This document shows positions 14,588 through 21,654 of a stretch of DNA of 23,462 nt, piece after piece. A program made the translations under genes and the position numbers. This DNA is from Chloroflexia bacterium (GTDB lineage: Bacteria > Chloroflexota > Chloroflexia > Thermomicrobiales > JALYUS01). The stretch covers positions 1-23,462 of the forward strand of contig JAICJW010000012.1 of the NCBI GenBank assembly GCA_025928215.1. Reading direction: 5' to 3'. Within the stretch, counting starts at the first letter, position 1. Each line of letters opens with the position of its first letter. The notes below the pieces were generated by a model, which was given only the letters and a program-made list of their open reading frames with translations, did not search any database and had not been told where the DNA came from.

Positions 14588-14616
14588 GTAGTATCGTTTG
14601 CCCCGCTCCCTGTCAA
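14588..14616 (-). promoter_or_regulatory. sigma70-like promoter for the GT2-rmlD operon
   Basis: On the minus strand, TTGACA (14616-14611) and TACTAC (14593-14588) are separated by 17 bp. The -35 is a perfect consensus match and the -10 is weaker (T, A and A conserved). Predicted transcription starts near 14580, giving a leader of about 40 nt to ATG 14538. Confidence 0.5.
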
Positions 14617-14743
14617 GTATCGTCGGACGATGATTGGTGTAGTGACGGGGCGGCATGAAACGTGTAGTGTTGCGCGTGTGAGAATATGGGAAGCGGATGC
14701 GCGACAGGGCGTTACCGCGATATACGGGGATTGAGATACCGCT

Positions 14744-16219
14744 ATGACCGCGTCCATTCCGCGACTGCTGATTGTCACCGACGAATCGGTCGGCCCGCTG
14801 ATGGGCGAAGCGGCCATCCGCGCGTGGGAACTCGCCGCCATTCTCGCGCGGGAGTTTCGCACCACGCTTGCCGCCCCCGCCCCCGTGCCGCCGGATGGCC
14901 CCGGGTTCTTCATTGCCGCCCTGCCGCCCGCGAGCGAGGGGTACGCGGCGCTGACCGAACTGATCCGCGCACACGACATCATCATCGCGCAGGCGCTCCC
15001 CCTCCCCGCGCTGCCCGCCGAGGAGATGGCAACGAAATATCTCGTCGTGGACCTCTGCCGCCCGTGGATCATCGAGCATCTGGAGGCGCACCAGGCGCGG
15101 GATCCGGTGGGTGAGGAGGGCTGGCTGGCGCGCGCGCTCATCGCGATCAACGGGCTGCTCGCGGCGGGCGACTTTTTCATCTGCCCGACGGAGATGCAGC
15201 GCGCCTTCTGGCTCGGCGCGCTCGCGCATATCGGACGGCTGACCGATGGAATCTATCGCCGCGCGCCAGATGGCCGGGCGCTGATTGATGTCGTGCCGTA
15301 TGGCATCCCCGCGCTGCCGCCACCGAAGCAGGAGAGGGCGCTCAAGGGCGTGCTGCCCGGCATCGGCCCGAACGATTTCGTCGCGCTCTGGGGCGGCGGC
15401 CTCTGGCACGGCCTCGACCCGCTCGCGCTCGTCCATGCGACTGCCCGGCTGCGCGACCTGGACTATCCAATTCGCACTGTCATGCTCGACACGCCGCCCC
15501 CCGCGACACCGGATGGCGCTCCGACGGCCCCCTCACTACGCGACGCGGTCCGCCAGCGCGGCGATGAATTAGGATTGACAGGCACGCATCTCTTCTTCCC
15601 CGATGGGCCGGTCCCCTACGCCGAGCGCGCGGGATACCTGTTGGAAGCGGACGTGGGCATTAGCCTCCAGCACCCGTCGCTCGAAGCGCGTTTCGCTTTC
15701 CGCACGCCGGTCCTCGACGCGCTCTGGGCGGGGATCGTACCTGTCGCCAGCGACGGCGACACAATGGCGGACCTCCTGCGCGCCTACGACGCGGGGCGCA
15801 TCGTGCCGCCGGGAGACGATGCCGCCCTCGCCGTGACGCTGGCGAACCTGATTGACAACCCGTACGAGCGGCGGCTCCTCGCCGCGCGGGGGCATGCACT
15901 GGGGCAAACGTTCACCTGGGAAACGGTCGCGCGTCCCCTCGCCGCCTTCTGCCGTCAGCCGATGAAGGGGGCGCGCGTCCCCGGCTTCATCGCCGCCGAT
16001 TTGCAGGAGCGCGTCAACGAACTGGAGCGCACGCTCTTCCAGACGAGCACCTATGCCGAGCGGCTGGAACGCCAGCTCGCCGAACGCGGTGGCCCGAACC
16101 TCACGGGCACGCCCGCGGATCGTGGCGTTGGCGCCCGCTTCCGCCGCACGATGACCGACTTCCTGCATGGCCGGAGCGACCCCGGCGATGAGAGACCGCC
16201 GGATGAGCGTGAGGAGTAG
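14744..16219 (+). CDS. Glycosyltransferase (GT4/GT-B type)
   Basis: This 491-residue glycosyltransferase has the GT-B fold. The N-terminal domain opens P-R-L-L-I-V-T-D-E-S-V-G-P-L-M-G-E-A-A-I-R-A-W-E-L-A, the glycine-loop acceptor side. The C-terminal domain has A-L-W-G-G-G-L-W-H-G-L-D-P-L and S-L-E-A-R-F-A-F-R-T-P-V-L-D-A-L-W-A-G, the nucleotide-sugar binding helix in place of a textbook E-x7-E, then G-R-I-V-P-P-G-D. After about residue 425 comes a coiled-coil stretch (L-Q-E-R-V-N-E-L-E-R-T-L...), then a charged disordered tail. Similar helical tails here and on the divergent GT2 suggest they work on the same glycan. ATG 14744 has only a moderate GGGG site. Confidence 0.85.
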   Translation: MTASIPRLLIVTDESVGPLMGEAAIRAWELAAILAREFRTTLAAPAPVPPDGPGFFIAALPPASEGYAALTELIRAHDIIIAQALPLPALPAEEMATKYLVVDLCRPWIIEHLEAHQARDPVGEEGWLARALIAINGLLAAGDFFICPTEMQRAFWLGALAHIGRLTDGIYRRAPDGRALIDVVPYGIPALPPPKQERALKGVLPGIGPNDFVALWGGGLWHGLDPLALVHATARLRDLDYPIRTVMLDTPPPATPDGAPTAPSLRDAVRQRGDELGLTGTHLFFPDGPVPYAERAGYLLEADVGISLQHPSLEARFAFRTPVLDALWAGIVPVASDGDTMADLLRAYDAGRIVPPGDDAALAVTLANLIDNPYERRLLAARGHALGQTFTWETVARPLAAFCRQPMKGARVPGFIAADLQERVNELERTLFQTSTYAERLERQLAERGGPNLTGTPADRGVGARFRRTMTDFLHGRSDPGDERPPDEREE

Positions 16220-16295
16220 GCAGCAGGCGCAGGCAGGAACCAATAAAAAGGAGAAGAAAGCGTTCACCTCCTCTCTTCCGATTACTGCCTACTCC
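16213..16295 (+). terminator. Inverted repeat overlapping the GT4 stop codon
   Basis: GGAGTAGGCAG (16213-16223) and CTGCCTACTCC (16285-16295) are a perfect 11-bp inverted repeat. The 61-bp interior also pairs partly (purine-rich AAGGAGAAGAAAG against CTCCTCTCTTCC). The left arm includes the TAG stop at 16217-16219. It probably ends transcription before the tRNA promoter, whose -35 lies 7 bp further on. Confidence 0.55.
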
Positions 16296-16301
16296 CGAAA
16301 A

Positions 16302-16330
16302 TTGACAGGAAGCGCCCGGCGCTTTATACT
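16302..16330 (+). promoter_or_regulatory. Near-consensus sigma70 promoter for tRNA-Glu
   Basis: TTGACA at 16302-16307 and TATACT at 16325-16330 are separated by exactly 17 bp, and the tRNA 5' end is 22 bp past the -10. This is the best promoter in the window and fits a stable RNA gene. Confidence 0.85.
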
Positions 16331-16352
16331 CCGTCCTCGCGAGATGCGATGT

Positions 16353-16429
16353 GGCGCGTTCGTCTAGCGGCCCAGGACATCACCCTCTCAAGGTGGAGAT
16401 CACGGGTTCGAATCCCGTACGCGCTACCA
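16353..16429 (+). tRNA. tRNA-Glu (anticodon CTC)
   Basis: A full cloverleaf folds. The acceptor stem GGCGCGT pairs with ACGCGCT (first pair G-U), followed by discriminator A and an encoded CCA. The D arm is GTCTAGCGGCCCAGGAC. The anticodon stem TCACC/GGTGG (outer pair U-G) holds the loop CTCTCAA with anticodon CTC, and the T arm ACGGG-TTCGAAT-CCCGT is canonical. It decodes GAG. It stands alone between the GT4 gene and the convergent dehydratase gene, whose stop is 24 bp away. No U-run terminator is seen right after it. Confidence 0.95.
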
Positions 16430-16453
16430 TTCTCGCATCCCCATTGCACGCTG

Positions 16454-17581
16454 TTACATCTTCGGCTGGATCATCTGATACATGTCACGCGGCACAAGAT
16501 CGTCGCGGTCGAGGTATGCTTCGTTGATCTCCACACCGAGGCCGGGGCGATTCGGGATTTCAAAATAGCCGTCCACGACGGTATATGGCTCCTGCTGCAA
16601 CTGGCCGCGCAGCGGTTCGTCGCTGATGACAAACTCCTGAATAAGGAAGTTTGGCGTGGCGGCGTCCACCTGGATGCTGGCGGCGGTGCAGATCGGACCG
16701 TTCGGATTGTGCGGCGCGAAGCCGATGTAGTACGTCTCGGCCATCGCGGCGATCTTCTTCAATTCCAAAATACCGCCCGCGTGGCAGATGTCCGGCTGGA
16801 TGACGGCGGCGGCCTGCCGCTCGAACAAATCCTTGAAGCCCCATTTCGTGAAAAGCCGCTCGCCCGTCGCGATGGGGATGTTGACGGCGCGGGCGACGAG
16901 GGCGAGCGAATCCATATTCTCCGGCGGGATCGGCTCCTCATAGAAGAAGGGGTTGAACTCCTCCAATCGCTTGCCGACGCGGATCGCGTTCGCGGGGGAG
17001 AGGCGGCCATGCACCTCGATGCAGAGGTCTATATGCGGCCCCACCGCCTCACGCACCGCTCGGACATTGGCGACGGCGCTATTCGCCGTCTCGGTATCAA
17101 TGAACAAGCCCGCCTGCTTGAACGGGTCCCACTTGATCGCCGTATAGCCCATTGCCACGACTTCCGCAGCCCGCTCCGCGCACTCTTCCGGTGATTCCGC
17201 ACCGCGTGACCAGCCATTCGCGTAGGCGCGGATGCGGTCGCGGCATTTGCCGCCGAGCAATTCATAGACCGGCACACCGAGCGCCTTGCCTTTGATGTCC
17301 CATAGCGCGTGATCCACCGCGCTGATCGCGGAGTTGAGGACGGGGCCACCGACCCAGAACGCGCCGCGATACATCTCGTGCCAGTGCTGCTCGATGCGAG
17401 AGGCGTCTTTCCCTTCGAGGTAACGCGCCAGTTCACCGACGGCCGCGATCACCGCGCGTTCCTTGCCTTCCAGCGTCGCCTCTCCCCAGCCATAGATCCC
17501 CTCATCCGTCATCACTTTGATGAGGATCCACGGGCGGCCCTGCGCCGCTGCATAGTGCGTCTCGATGCCGGTGATCTTCAT
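16454..17581 (-). CDS. Mandelate racemase/enolase superfamily dehydratase (galactonate dehydratase-like)
   Basis: This acid-sugar dehydratase of the enolase superfamily resembles D-galactonate dehydratase over its whole 375 residues. It opens M-K-I-T-G-I-E-T-H-Y, and has Y-R-G-A-F-W-V-G-G-P, A-I-S-A-V-D-H-A-L-W-D-I-K-G-K, I-E-V-H-G-R, Y-E-E-P, T-G-E-R and A-P-H-N-P-N-G-P-I. Expected metal ligands are Glu189, Glu215 and Glu241; acid/base candidates are His191 and His291. In galactonate dehydratase the first ligand is Asp (L-D-F-H-G-R), so Glu here is a variation that may mark a different substrate. ATG 17581 has AGGAGG 6 nt upstream. It is divergent from the sugar ABC operon and most likely processes what that importer brings in. 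It abstracts the alpha-proton and eliminates water to give a 2-keto-3-deoxy acid. Confidence 0.88.
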   Translation of the reverse strand: MKITGIETHYAAAQGRPWILIKVMTDEGIYGWGEATLEGKERAVIAAVGELARYLEGKDASRIEQHWHEMYRGAFWVGGPVLNSAISAVDHALWDIKGKALGVPVYELLGGKCRDRIRAYANGWSRGAESPEECAERAAEVVAMGYTAIKWDPFKQAGLFIDTETANSAVANVRAVREAVGPHIDLCIEVHGRLSPANAIRVGKRLEEFNPFFYEEPIPPENMDSLALVARAVNIPIATGERLFTKWGFKDLFERQAAAVIQPDICHAGGILELKKIAAMAETYYIGFAPHNPNGPICTAASIQVDAATPNFLIQEFVISDEPLRGQLQQEPYTVVDGYFEIPNRPGLGVEINEAYLDRDDLVPRDMYQMIQPKM

Positions 17582-17632
17582 CGCATCCTCCTGCGCGCGC
17601 TCCATCCACTCTCTGCCAACGAGGGCGGCGTC

Positions 17633-17661
17633 ATCGTACGAGTGGCGAGGTGAGGCGTCAA
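17633..17661 (-). promoter_or_regulatory. sigma70-like promoter for the dehydratase gene
   Basis: On the minus strand, TTGACG (17661-17656) and TACGAT (17638-17633) have a 17-bp spacer. The predicted start is near 17626, giving a leader of about 45 nt to ATG 17581. Confidence 0.55.
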
Positions 17662-17852
17662 CATAAAGATGGAGTGAACGCTGAGAACACCAAAATATCT
17701 CCGTCCCCCTCGTGCTCCACGCGCGCTGCGCAGGTCAGTGATCTGATCGCCGAAGGCACATAGCGTGAGGGCATGGGCAACGTGCAATAAGCGAGGAGGC
17801 CTTCCTCGTTGCGCGCGGCTCCGTTCACTTGTGTGATCCGCACGACATGGCC

Positions 17853-17872
17853 GCGAATTATTGACAATTCGC
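17853..17872. promoter_or_regulatory. Palindromic operator candidate overlapping the importer -35
   Basis: GCGAATT (17853-17859) and AATTCGC (17866-17872) form a perfect inverted repeat with a 6-bp centre. The centre ATTGAC together with the next A contains the -35 hexamer TTGACA (17861-17866). A dimeric repressor bound here would block the importer promoter. LacI- or GntR-type sites have this general layout, but no regulator gene is in the window. Confidence 0.5.
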
Positions 17873-17890
17873 GTAGATAAATGCTACATT
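17861..17890 (+). promoter_or_regulatory. Promoter for the carbohydrate ABC importer operon
   Basis: TTGACA at 17861-17866 is perfect. TACATT at 17885-17890 is an acceptable -10 with an 18-bp spacer. The predicted leader to ATG 17976 is about 80 nt. Confidence 0.55.
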
Positions 17891-17975
17891 CGGCGTCAGC
17901 CTGTCAGAAAACGTACCCCGCCCGCATCGTTATCGTGTGCTTGGGAATGGTTAGAGTAGGAAGAGGAGACCGTCC

Positions 17976-19493
17976 ATGGCAGATCATCTCAATCGGCGAA
18001 CGATCCTCAAACTTGCGGCGGGATCGGCTGTTGCCGCGCTCCTTGCGGCCTGTGGCGGTGGAAGCAGCGCTACGAACACCCCCAGCGGGCCGAAGGCGAC
18101 TGCCCTTCAGGGAGGCACTGGGGGCCAGACGCCGGTCGTGTCGAGCAGCACCGGAGGGCAGGCCTCCGCACCTGCCGCGACGGCCGCGATTAATTCTGCT
18201 GGTGCGGCAACAAAGCCCGCAGGCTCAGTGGCCGCCGGAGTCTCGCCGACCTACACACCAAACCCGACCCCGAAGGGGAGCGCGCGTGTCTGGCAGGCCA
18301 CCTATGACCCGCAAGGAACCCCCGATCAGATGTATCACGATCAGTGGGTGCAATCACTCAAGACCGAACTGCCCGGCGTGAATTATCAGGAGGAGCAGTA
18401 CGCCTATGGCGATATGCTCGATAAGTTGCGGGTGGTGTCGCGCGCGGGGCAGACACCGGATGCCGCCGTGGTCACGGTGATCTGGGACCCGGAACTCGCC
18501 GCCTCTGGTTACTTCCAGGAAATCAACCTCGCGGACTTCGGTTACAAGCCCGAGCAGTTCTGGCCGGGCGCGCTGAAGGCGGCAACTTGGCAGGGCAAGC
18601 TCTACGGCATCCCGACGCAGAACGAGACGATGGCCTTCATCTACAACACGGATATCTTCCAGAAGGCGGGGCTTGACCCCGCCAAAGGGCCGGAGACGTG
18701 GGAGGATGTCAAGAACTTCGCCAAGCAGATCAAGGACAAGACCGGCAAGGCCGGCTTCGGCATGGTGGCCAAACTGAACAACGGCAACATCCCCTACCGC
18801 TACATGCCGCTCACCTGGGCATACGGCGGCGCGGCATTGGACGAGACCGCCGACAACCCGACCTACCAGAAATCCCAGTTCGACAGCGCTGGCAACATCC
18901 AGGCACTCCAGTGGATGCTCGATGTCTATTCCAGCGGCGGCGCGCCGCAGTCCTCACTGACGAACACACAGACCGAGGTGCGGGACCTTTTCACCTCCGG
19001 CGAAGTGGCGATGATGATTGACCATCCGGTCGCGTATGCCGCAGCCCTGCCGAAGACTCCGGATGTCGCGGCGAAGATGAACTATGTGCTGATGCCGAAG
19101 GGCCCGGTGCGGCGTGCGGTCGCCTTCGGCGGTTGGAGCATGTTCATTTCCAAGACGGCAAAGGACATGGAGGCAGTCAAAGCGGTCGTCAAGAGCCGCA
19201 CCTCGCCATACTGGTCCATCCGCCTGATCTGGACAAGCTCAAATCCCGGCAACCGCGACGCCTTCAACCTGCCGGAAGAGCAGCAGCGATTGAATGAGAT
19301 CAAGTTCCTCAACGTCACTACCGAGATGCTCCAGTACGGCATCTCCTTTCCCGCCATCCCGGAGGGGGCGGATATCATGAACCTGATGGTGCCGCAGATG
19401 ATCCAGGACGTGCTGACGAAGGCGAAGACGCCCGAGCAGTCCGCCAAGGATACCGCGCAGAAGGTCAATGACCTGATCGCCAAGCGCAAGTAA
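17976..19493 (+). CDS. Carbohydrate ABC transporter substrate-binding lipoprotein
   Basis: This is a family 1 extracellular solute-binding protein of 505 residues. The N-terminus N-R-R-T-I-L-K-L-A-A-G-S carries a twin-arginine motif (Arg7-Arg8), a hydrophobic core and the lipobox L-A-A-C with Cys26, so it is a likely Tat-exported lipoprotein anchored outside the membrane. Residues about 27-98 form a low-complexity Ala/Ser/Thr/Pro/Gly linker. The binding domain follows with W-Q-A-T-Y-D-P-Q-G, L-Y-G-I-P-T-Q-N-E-T, Y-N-T-D-I-F-Q-K-A-G-L and F-T-S-G-E-V-A-M-M-I, typical of MalE/UgpB-like proteins. ATG 17976 has AGAGGAG upstream. It is the first gene of the importer operon. The ligand is unknown; the neighbouring dehydratase points to a sugar acid, aldose or a glycoside releasing one. 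Confidence 0.92.
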   Translation: MADHLNRRTILKLAAGSAVAALLAACGGGSSATNTPSGPKATALQGGTGGQTPVVSSSTGGQASAPAATAAINSAGAATKPAGSVAAGVSPTYTPNPTPKGSARVWQATYDPQGTPDQMYHDQWVQSLKTELPGVNYQEEQYAYGDMLDKLRVVSRAGQTPDAAVVTVIWDPELAASGYFQEINLADFGYKPEQFWPGALKAATWQGKLYGIPTQNETMAFIYNTDIFQKAGLDPAKGPETWEDVKNFAKQIKDKTGKAGFGMVAKLNNGNIPYRYMPLTWAYGGAALDETADNPTYQKSQFDSAGNIQALQWMLDVYSSGGAPQSSLTNTQTEVRDLFTSGEVAMMIDHPVAYAAALPKTPDVAAKMNYVLMPKGPVRRAVAFGGWSMFISKTAKDMEAVKAVVKSRTSPYWSIRLIWTSSNPGNRDAFNLPEEQQRLNEIKFLNVTTEMLQYGISFPAIPEGADIMNLMVPQMIQDVLTKAKTPEQSAKDTAQKVNDLIAKRK

Positions 19494-19509
19494 CAGGGAG
19501 GACTGCGGA

Positions 19510-19583
19510 TGCCCTTTGGGCAGCATGAGGACTGAGGACTGAGGACTGAGTGGTTCATTTCCCCCGCTCAGTCCTCAGTCCTC
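19510..19583 (+). repeat. GAGGACT tandem repeat and 17-bp hairpin between binding protein and permease
   Basis: Right after the binding-protein stop (19493) comes a small hairpin TGCCC-TTT-GGGCA (19510-19522). Then GAGGACT is repeated three times plus GAG (19527-19550). The last 17 bases of that block (19534-19550) are exactly complementary to 19567-19583, giving a perfect 17-bp stem with a 16-nt loop. The right arm ends 3 nt before the GGAGGGGG ribosome binding site of the permease gene. It may attenuate transcription, protect the upstream mRNA, or limit permease translation. Confidence 0.75.
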
Positions 19584-19601
19584 CCCGGAGGGGGATTAGG
19601 A

Positions 19602-20612
19602 TTGGCAACGGCAACGCGAATGCTTGGGAGGCCACGACGCGCGGCGGGGAGCGCGAATGTCTTTGCGGAGATGTGGCATTATCGCGGCGATTATCTGTAT
19701 GTATTGCCCGCGCTGATTGTAATGGGTGTGGTGATTATCTACCCGCTCATCAAGGTAATCTGGCTCAGCGTACATTACACCTCGCCATACGGCGGCGGGG
19801 AGCAGTTCGTTGGCCTCGACAACTACAAAGACGCGGTCCATGACGAGCATTTCAGCATTGTCGTCAAGAACACGATCGTCTGGACGTTCGCGAGCACGGT
19901 GCTCGCGCTCTTCCTCGGCTTGGCGGCAGCAATTCTCCTGTCTCGCCCGATCCGCTTCCGCGGCTTCTTCCGCAGTGTCCTCTTCATTCCATACATCATT
20001 GGGCAGGTCACTGCGGCGTTCGTCTGGAAGTGGATGTTCCACGCCGACTTCGGCGTCATCAGCGGGTTACTGATCCAGATGGGCGTCATCAAGACACCGA
20101 TCAAGTTCATTGACAGCACGAGCCTGGTGCTCCCCTCGCTCATCGCCGTCAATGTCTGGAAGGAGTTCCCCTTCGCGATGATTATGCTGCTCGCCGGGTT
20201 GCAGGCAATCCCTGAGCAACTCTATAACGCCGCGAAGATTGACGGCGCGGGTCGCTGGCGCCGGTTCACCGATGTCACCATCCCGCAGTTGATGCCGGTC
20301 ATCACGGTTGCCAGCATCCTGCTCATCATCGCCAACGTGAACGCCTTTACGATCGTCTGGGTACTGACGGGCGGCGGCCCGGCGTACCGCTCGCAGATCT
20401 TCATCACCCACGTCTATTCGCAGGCATTCGTTGGCAGCCCGCACTTCGAGTTGGCGTCCGCGCTTGGCGTGATGATCTTTGTCGCCCTGATGATCTTTGC
20501 CATCTTCTACGTCCGACTGCTGACACGACAGAGCCGCTCAAACCGTGTCATCGAGGATGAGAGCGTGGGCGGCCCAGTCGCGATTGGCTCCGCGCCGGGC
20601 AGTATCCGCTAA
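19602..20612 (+). CDS. Carbohydrate ABC transporter permease (MalF/UgpA-type)
   Basis: This is the first inner-membrane subunit of the importer, 336 residues. I chose TTG 19602 because GGAGGGGG lies 7 nt upstream; the first in-frame ATG (19620) has no site of its own. Six hydrophobic segments are visible, beginning with Y-L-Y-V-L-P-A-L-I-V-M-G-V-V-I-I-Y-P and including L-F-I-P-Y-I-I-G-Q-V-T-A-A-F-V-W. The cytoplasmic EAA loop appears as L-Y-N-A-A-K-I-D-G-A-G-R-W-R-R-F, the contact site for the ATPase. The tail is hydrophilic. The second permease starts 18 bp after its stop. Confidence 0.9.
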   Translation: MATATRMLGRPRRAAGSANVFAEMWHYRGDYLYVLPALIVMGVVIIYPLIKVIWLSVHYTSPYGGGEQFVGLDNYKDAVHDEHFSIVVKNTIVWTFASTVLALFLGLAAAILLSRPIRFRGFFRSVLFIPYIIGQVTAAFVWKWMFHADFGVISGLLIQMGVIKTPIKFIDSTSLVLPSLIAVNVWKEFPFAMIMLLAGLQAIPEQLYNAAKIDGAGRWRRFTDVTIPQLMPVITVASILLIIANVNAFTIVWVLTGGGPAYRSQIFITHVYSQAFVGSPHFELASALGVMIFVALMIFAIFYVRLLTRQSRSNRVIEDESVGGPVAIGSAPGSIR

Positions 20613-20630
20613 TATGGAGGGGGAATAATA

Positions 20631-21557
20631 GTGGTTGCCACGAAGATACAGGGCACGAGGAGGGAGGCAGGCCACGACGAATTGGTCGCGCGCACGCGGC
20701 AGCGGCGCAAGATCGAGACGATTTTGATCGATAAAGTGCTGGCGTACGGCTTTCTGATCGTGATGAGCATCTTCGCGCTCTTCCCGTTCGCGTGGATGTT
20801 CAGCACCTCGATCAAGACCCCGCAGGAGGCGTTCGTCATCCCGCCGCGCTGGATCCCACACCACATCACCTTCTCGGCCTATCGCGTGTTGTGGGATGTA
20901 CATGCGGCGAATAACAACAACATCGCGCGCTACTTCCTCAACAGCACGATCGTCGCCATCGCGACGATGCTCCTCTCGGTACTGATCGCGGTCCCTGCGG
21001 CCTATGCATTCGCGCGGTTCGTCTTTCCCGGCAAGGTCCCGTTTTTCTACCTCATCCTCGGCCGTAATATGTTTCCGCTCGTCGTCTTCCTCGTGCCGCT
21101 CTTCCAGTTGATGGCAGCACTGCAATTGCAGAATAACTATTTCGGCCTCGTGCTCGCCTACCTCACCTTCTCGTTGCCGCTGGCGATCTGGCTCCTCAAG
21201 GGCTTCTTCGATAATATCCCGGTGGAACTGGAGAAAGCGGCGCGCATTGACGGCTGTACCCGCTTCGGCGCATTCATCCGCGTCATCCTGCCCCTGACGA
21301 TCCCCGGTATCGTCGCGACGGCGATCTACTCCTTCATCGGCGCGTGGAACGAGTACATCTTCGCCACCACCCTGACGAGCGACCCGAAATTGCGCACACT
21401 CCCTGTCGGGCAGGCGTTCTTTCTCACGGAGAACAGTTCGAACTGGGCGGCGCTGATGGCCGTCTCGCTCGTCATCAGCATCCCCGTGGTGGCGTTCTTC
21501 CTGCTCCTGCAACGCTACTTTATCCGCGCGCTCACCGAAGGCGCAGTCAAGGGTTAG
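20631..21557 (+). CDS. Carbohydrate ABC transporter permease (MalG/UgpE-type)
   Basis: This second membrane subunit has 308 residues. GTG 20631 is supported by GGAGGGGG 7 nt upstream. A basic cytoplasmic N-terminus precedes the first segment (A-Y-G-F-L-I-V-M-S-I-F-A-L-F-P-F). The region S-T-I-V-A-I-A-T-M-L-L-S-V-L-I-A-V-P-A-A-Y-A-F-A-R and the EAA loop L-E-K-A-A-R-I-D-G-C-T-R-F-G are typical of MalG-like permeases. The end, Q-R-Y-F-I-R-A-L-T-E-G-A-V-K-G, is the classic C-terminus of this family, so the gene is complete. Confidence 0.92.
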   Translation: MVATKIQGTRREAGHDELVARTRQRRKIETILIDKVLAYGFLIVMSIFALFPFAWMFSTSIKTPQEAFVIPPRWIPHHITFSAYRVLWDVHAANNNNIARYFLNSTIVAIATMLLSVLIAVPAAYAFARFVFPGKVPFFYLILGRNMFPLVVFLVPLFQLMAALQLQNNYFGLVLAYLTFSLPLAIWLLKGFFDNIPVELEKAARIDGCTRFGAFIRVILPLTIPGIVATAIYSFIGAWNEYIFATTLTSDPKLRTLPVGQAFFLTENSSNWAALMAVSLVISIPVVAFFLLLQRYFIRALTEGAVKG

Positions 21558-21565
21558 GACTGAGA

Positions 21566-21628
21566 ACCAAGGATTGAGGACTGAGGATTACGTAGGGAAT
21601 TTGATTCACTTAGTCCACAATCCTTCGT
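21566..21628 (+). repeat. Inverted repeat between permease and ATPase genes
   Basis: The arm 21566-21585 (ACCAAGGATTGAGGACTGAG) is complementary to 21609-21628 at 17 of 20 positions, with a 23-nt loop. It contains the decamer GAGGACTGAG found in the repeat upstream of the first permease. C/T-rich bases continue to 21640, just before the ATPase ribosome binding site GGGAGG (21644-21649). It looks like a diverged copy of the same element. Confidence 0.65.
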
Positions 21629-21654
21629 CCTTGGTCCTCCAAAGGGAGGCATCA

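Larger units (their letters stand above)
17582..17975. other. Divergent control region between dehydratase and ABC importer
   Basis: This 394-bp region has no supportable gene. It contains a minus-strand promoter for the dehydratase (17633-17661), a 6-bp hairpin CGAGGA/TCCTCG around 17791-17808, a perfect 7+7 palindrome at 17853-17872, and a plus-strand promoter (17861-17890). A leader of about 80 nt follows, ending in AGAGGAG before ATG 17976. Short open frames here lack ribosome binding sites and recognisable motifs. Confidence 0.6.

Noticed and set aside
14539..15180. Upstream extension of the GT2 frame
   Set aside because: It overlaps the divergent glycosyltransferase and the TTGACA promoter, and the family's first strand starts at 14538.
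19527..19583. GAGGACT repeats as a CRISPR array
   Set aside because: Units are 7 bp with no spacers and are part of a hairpin; no cas genes are present.
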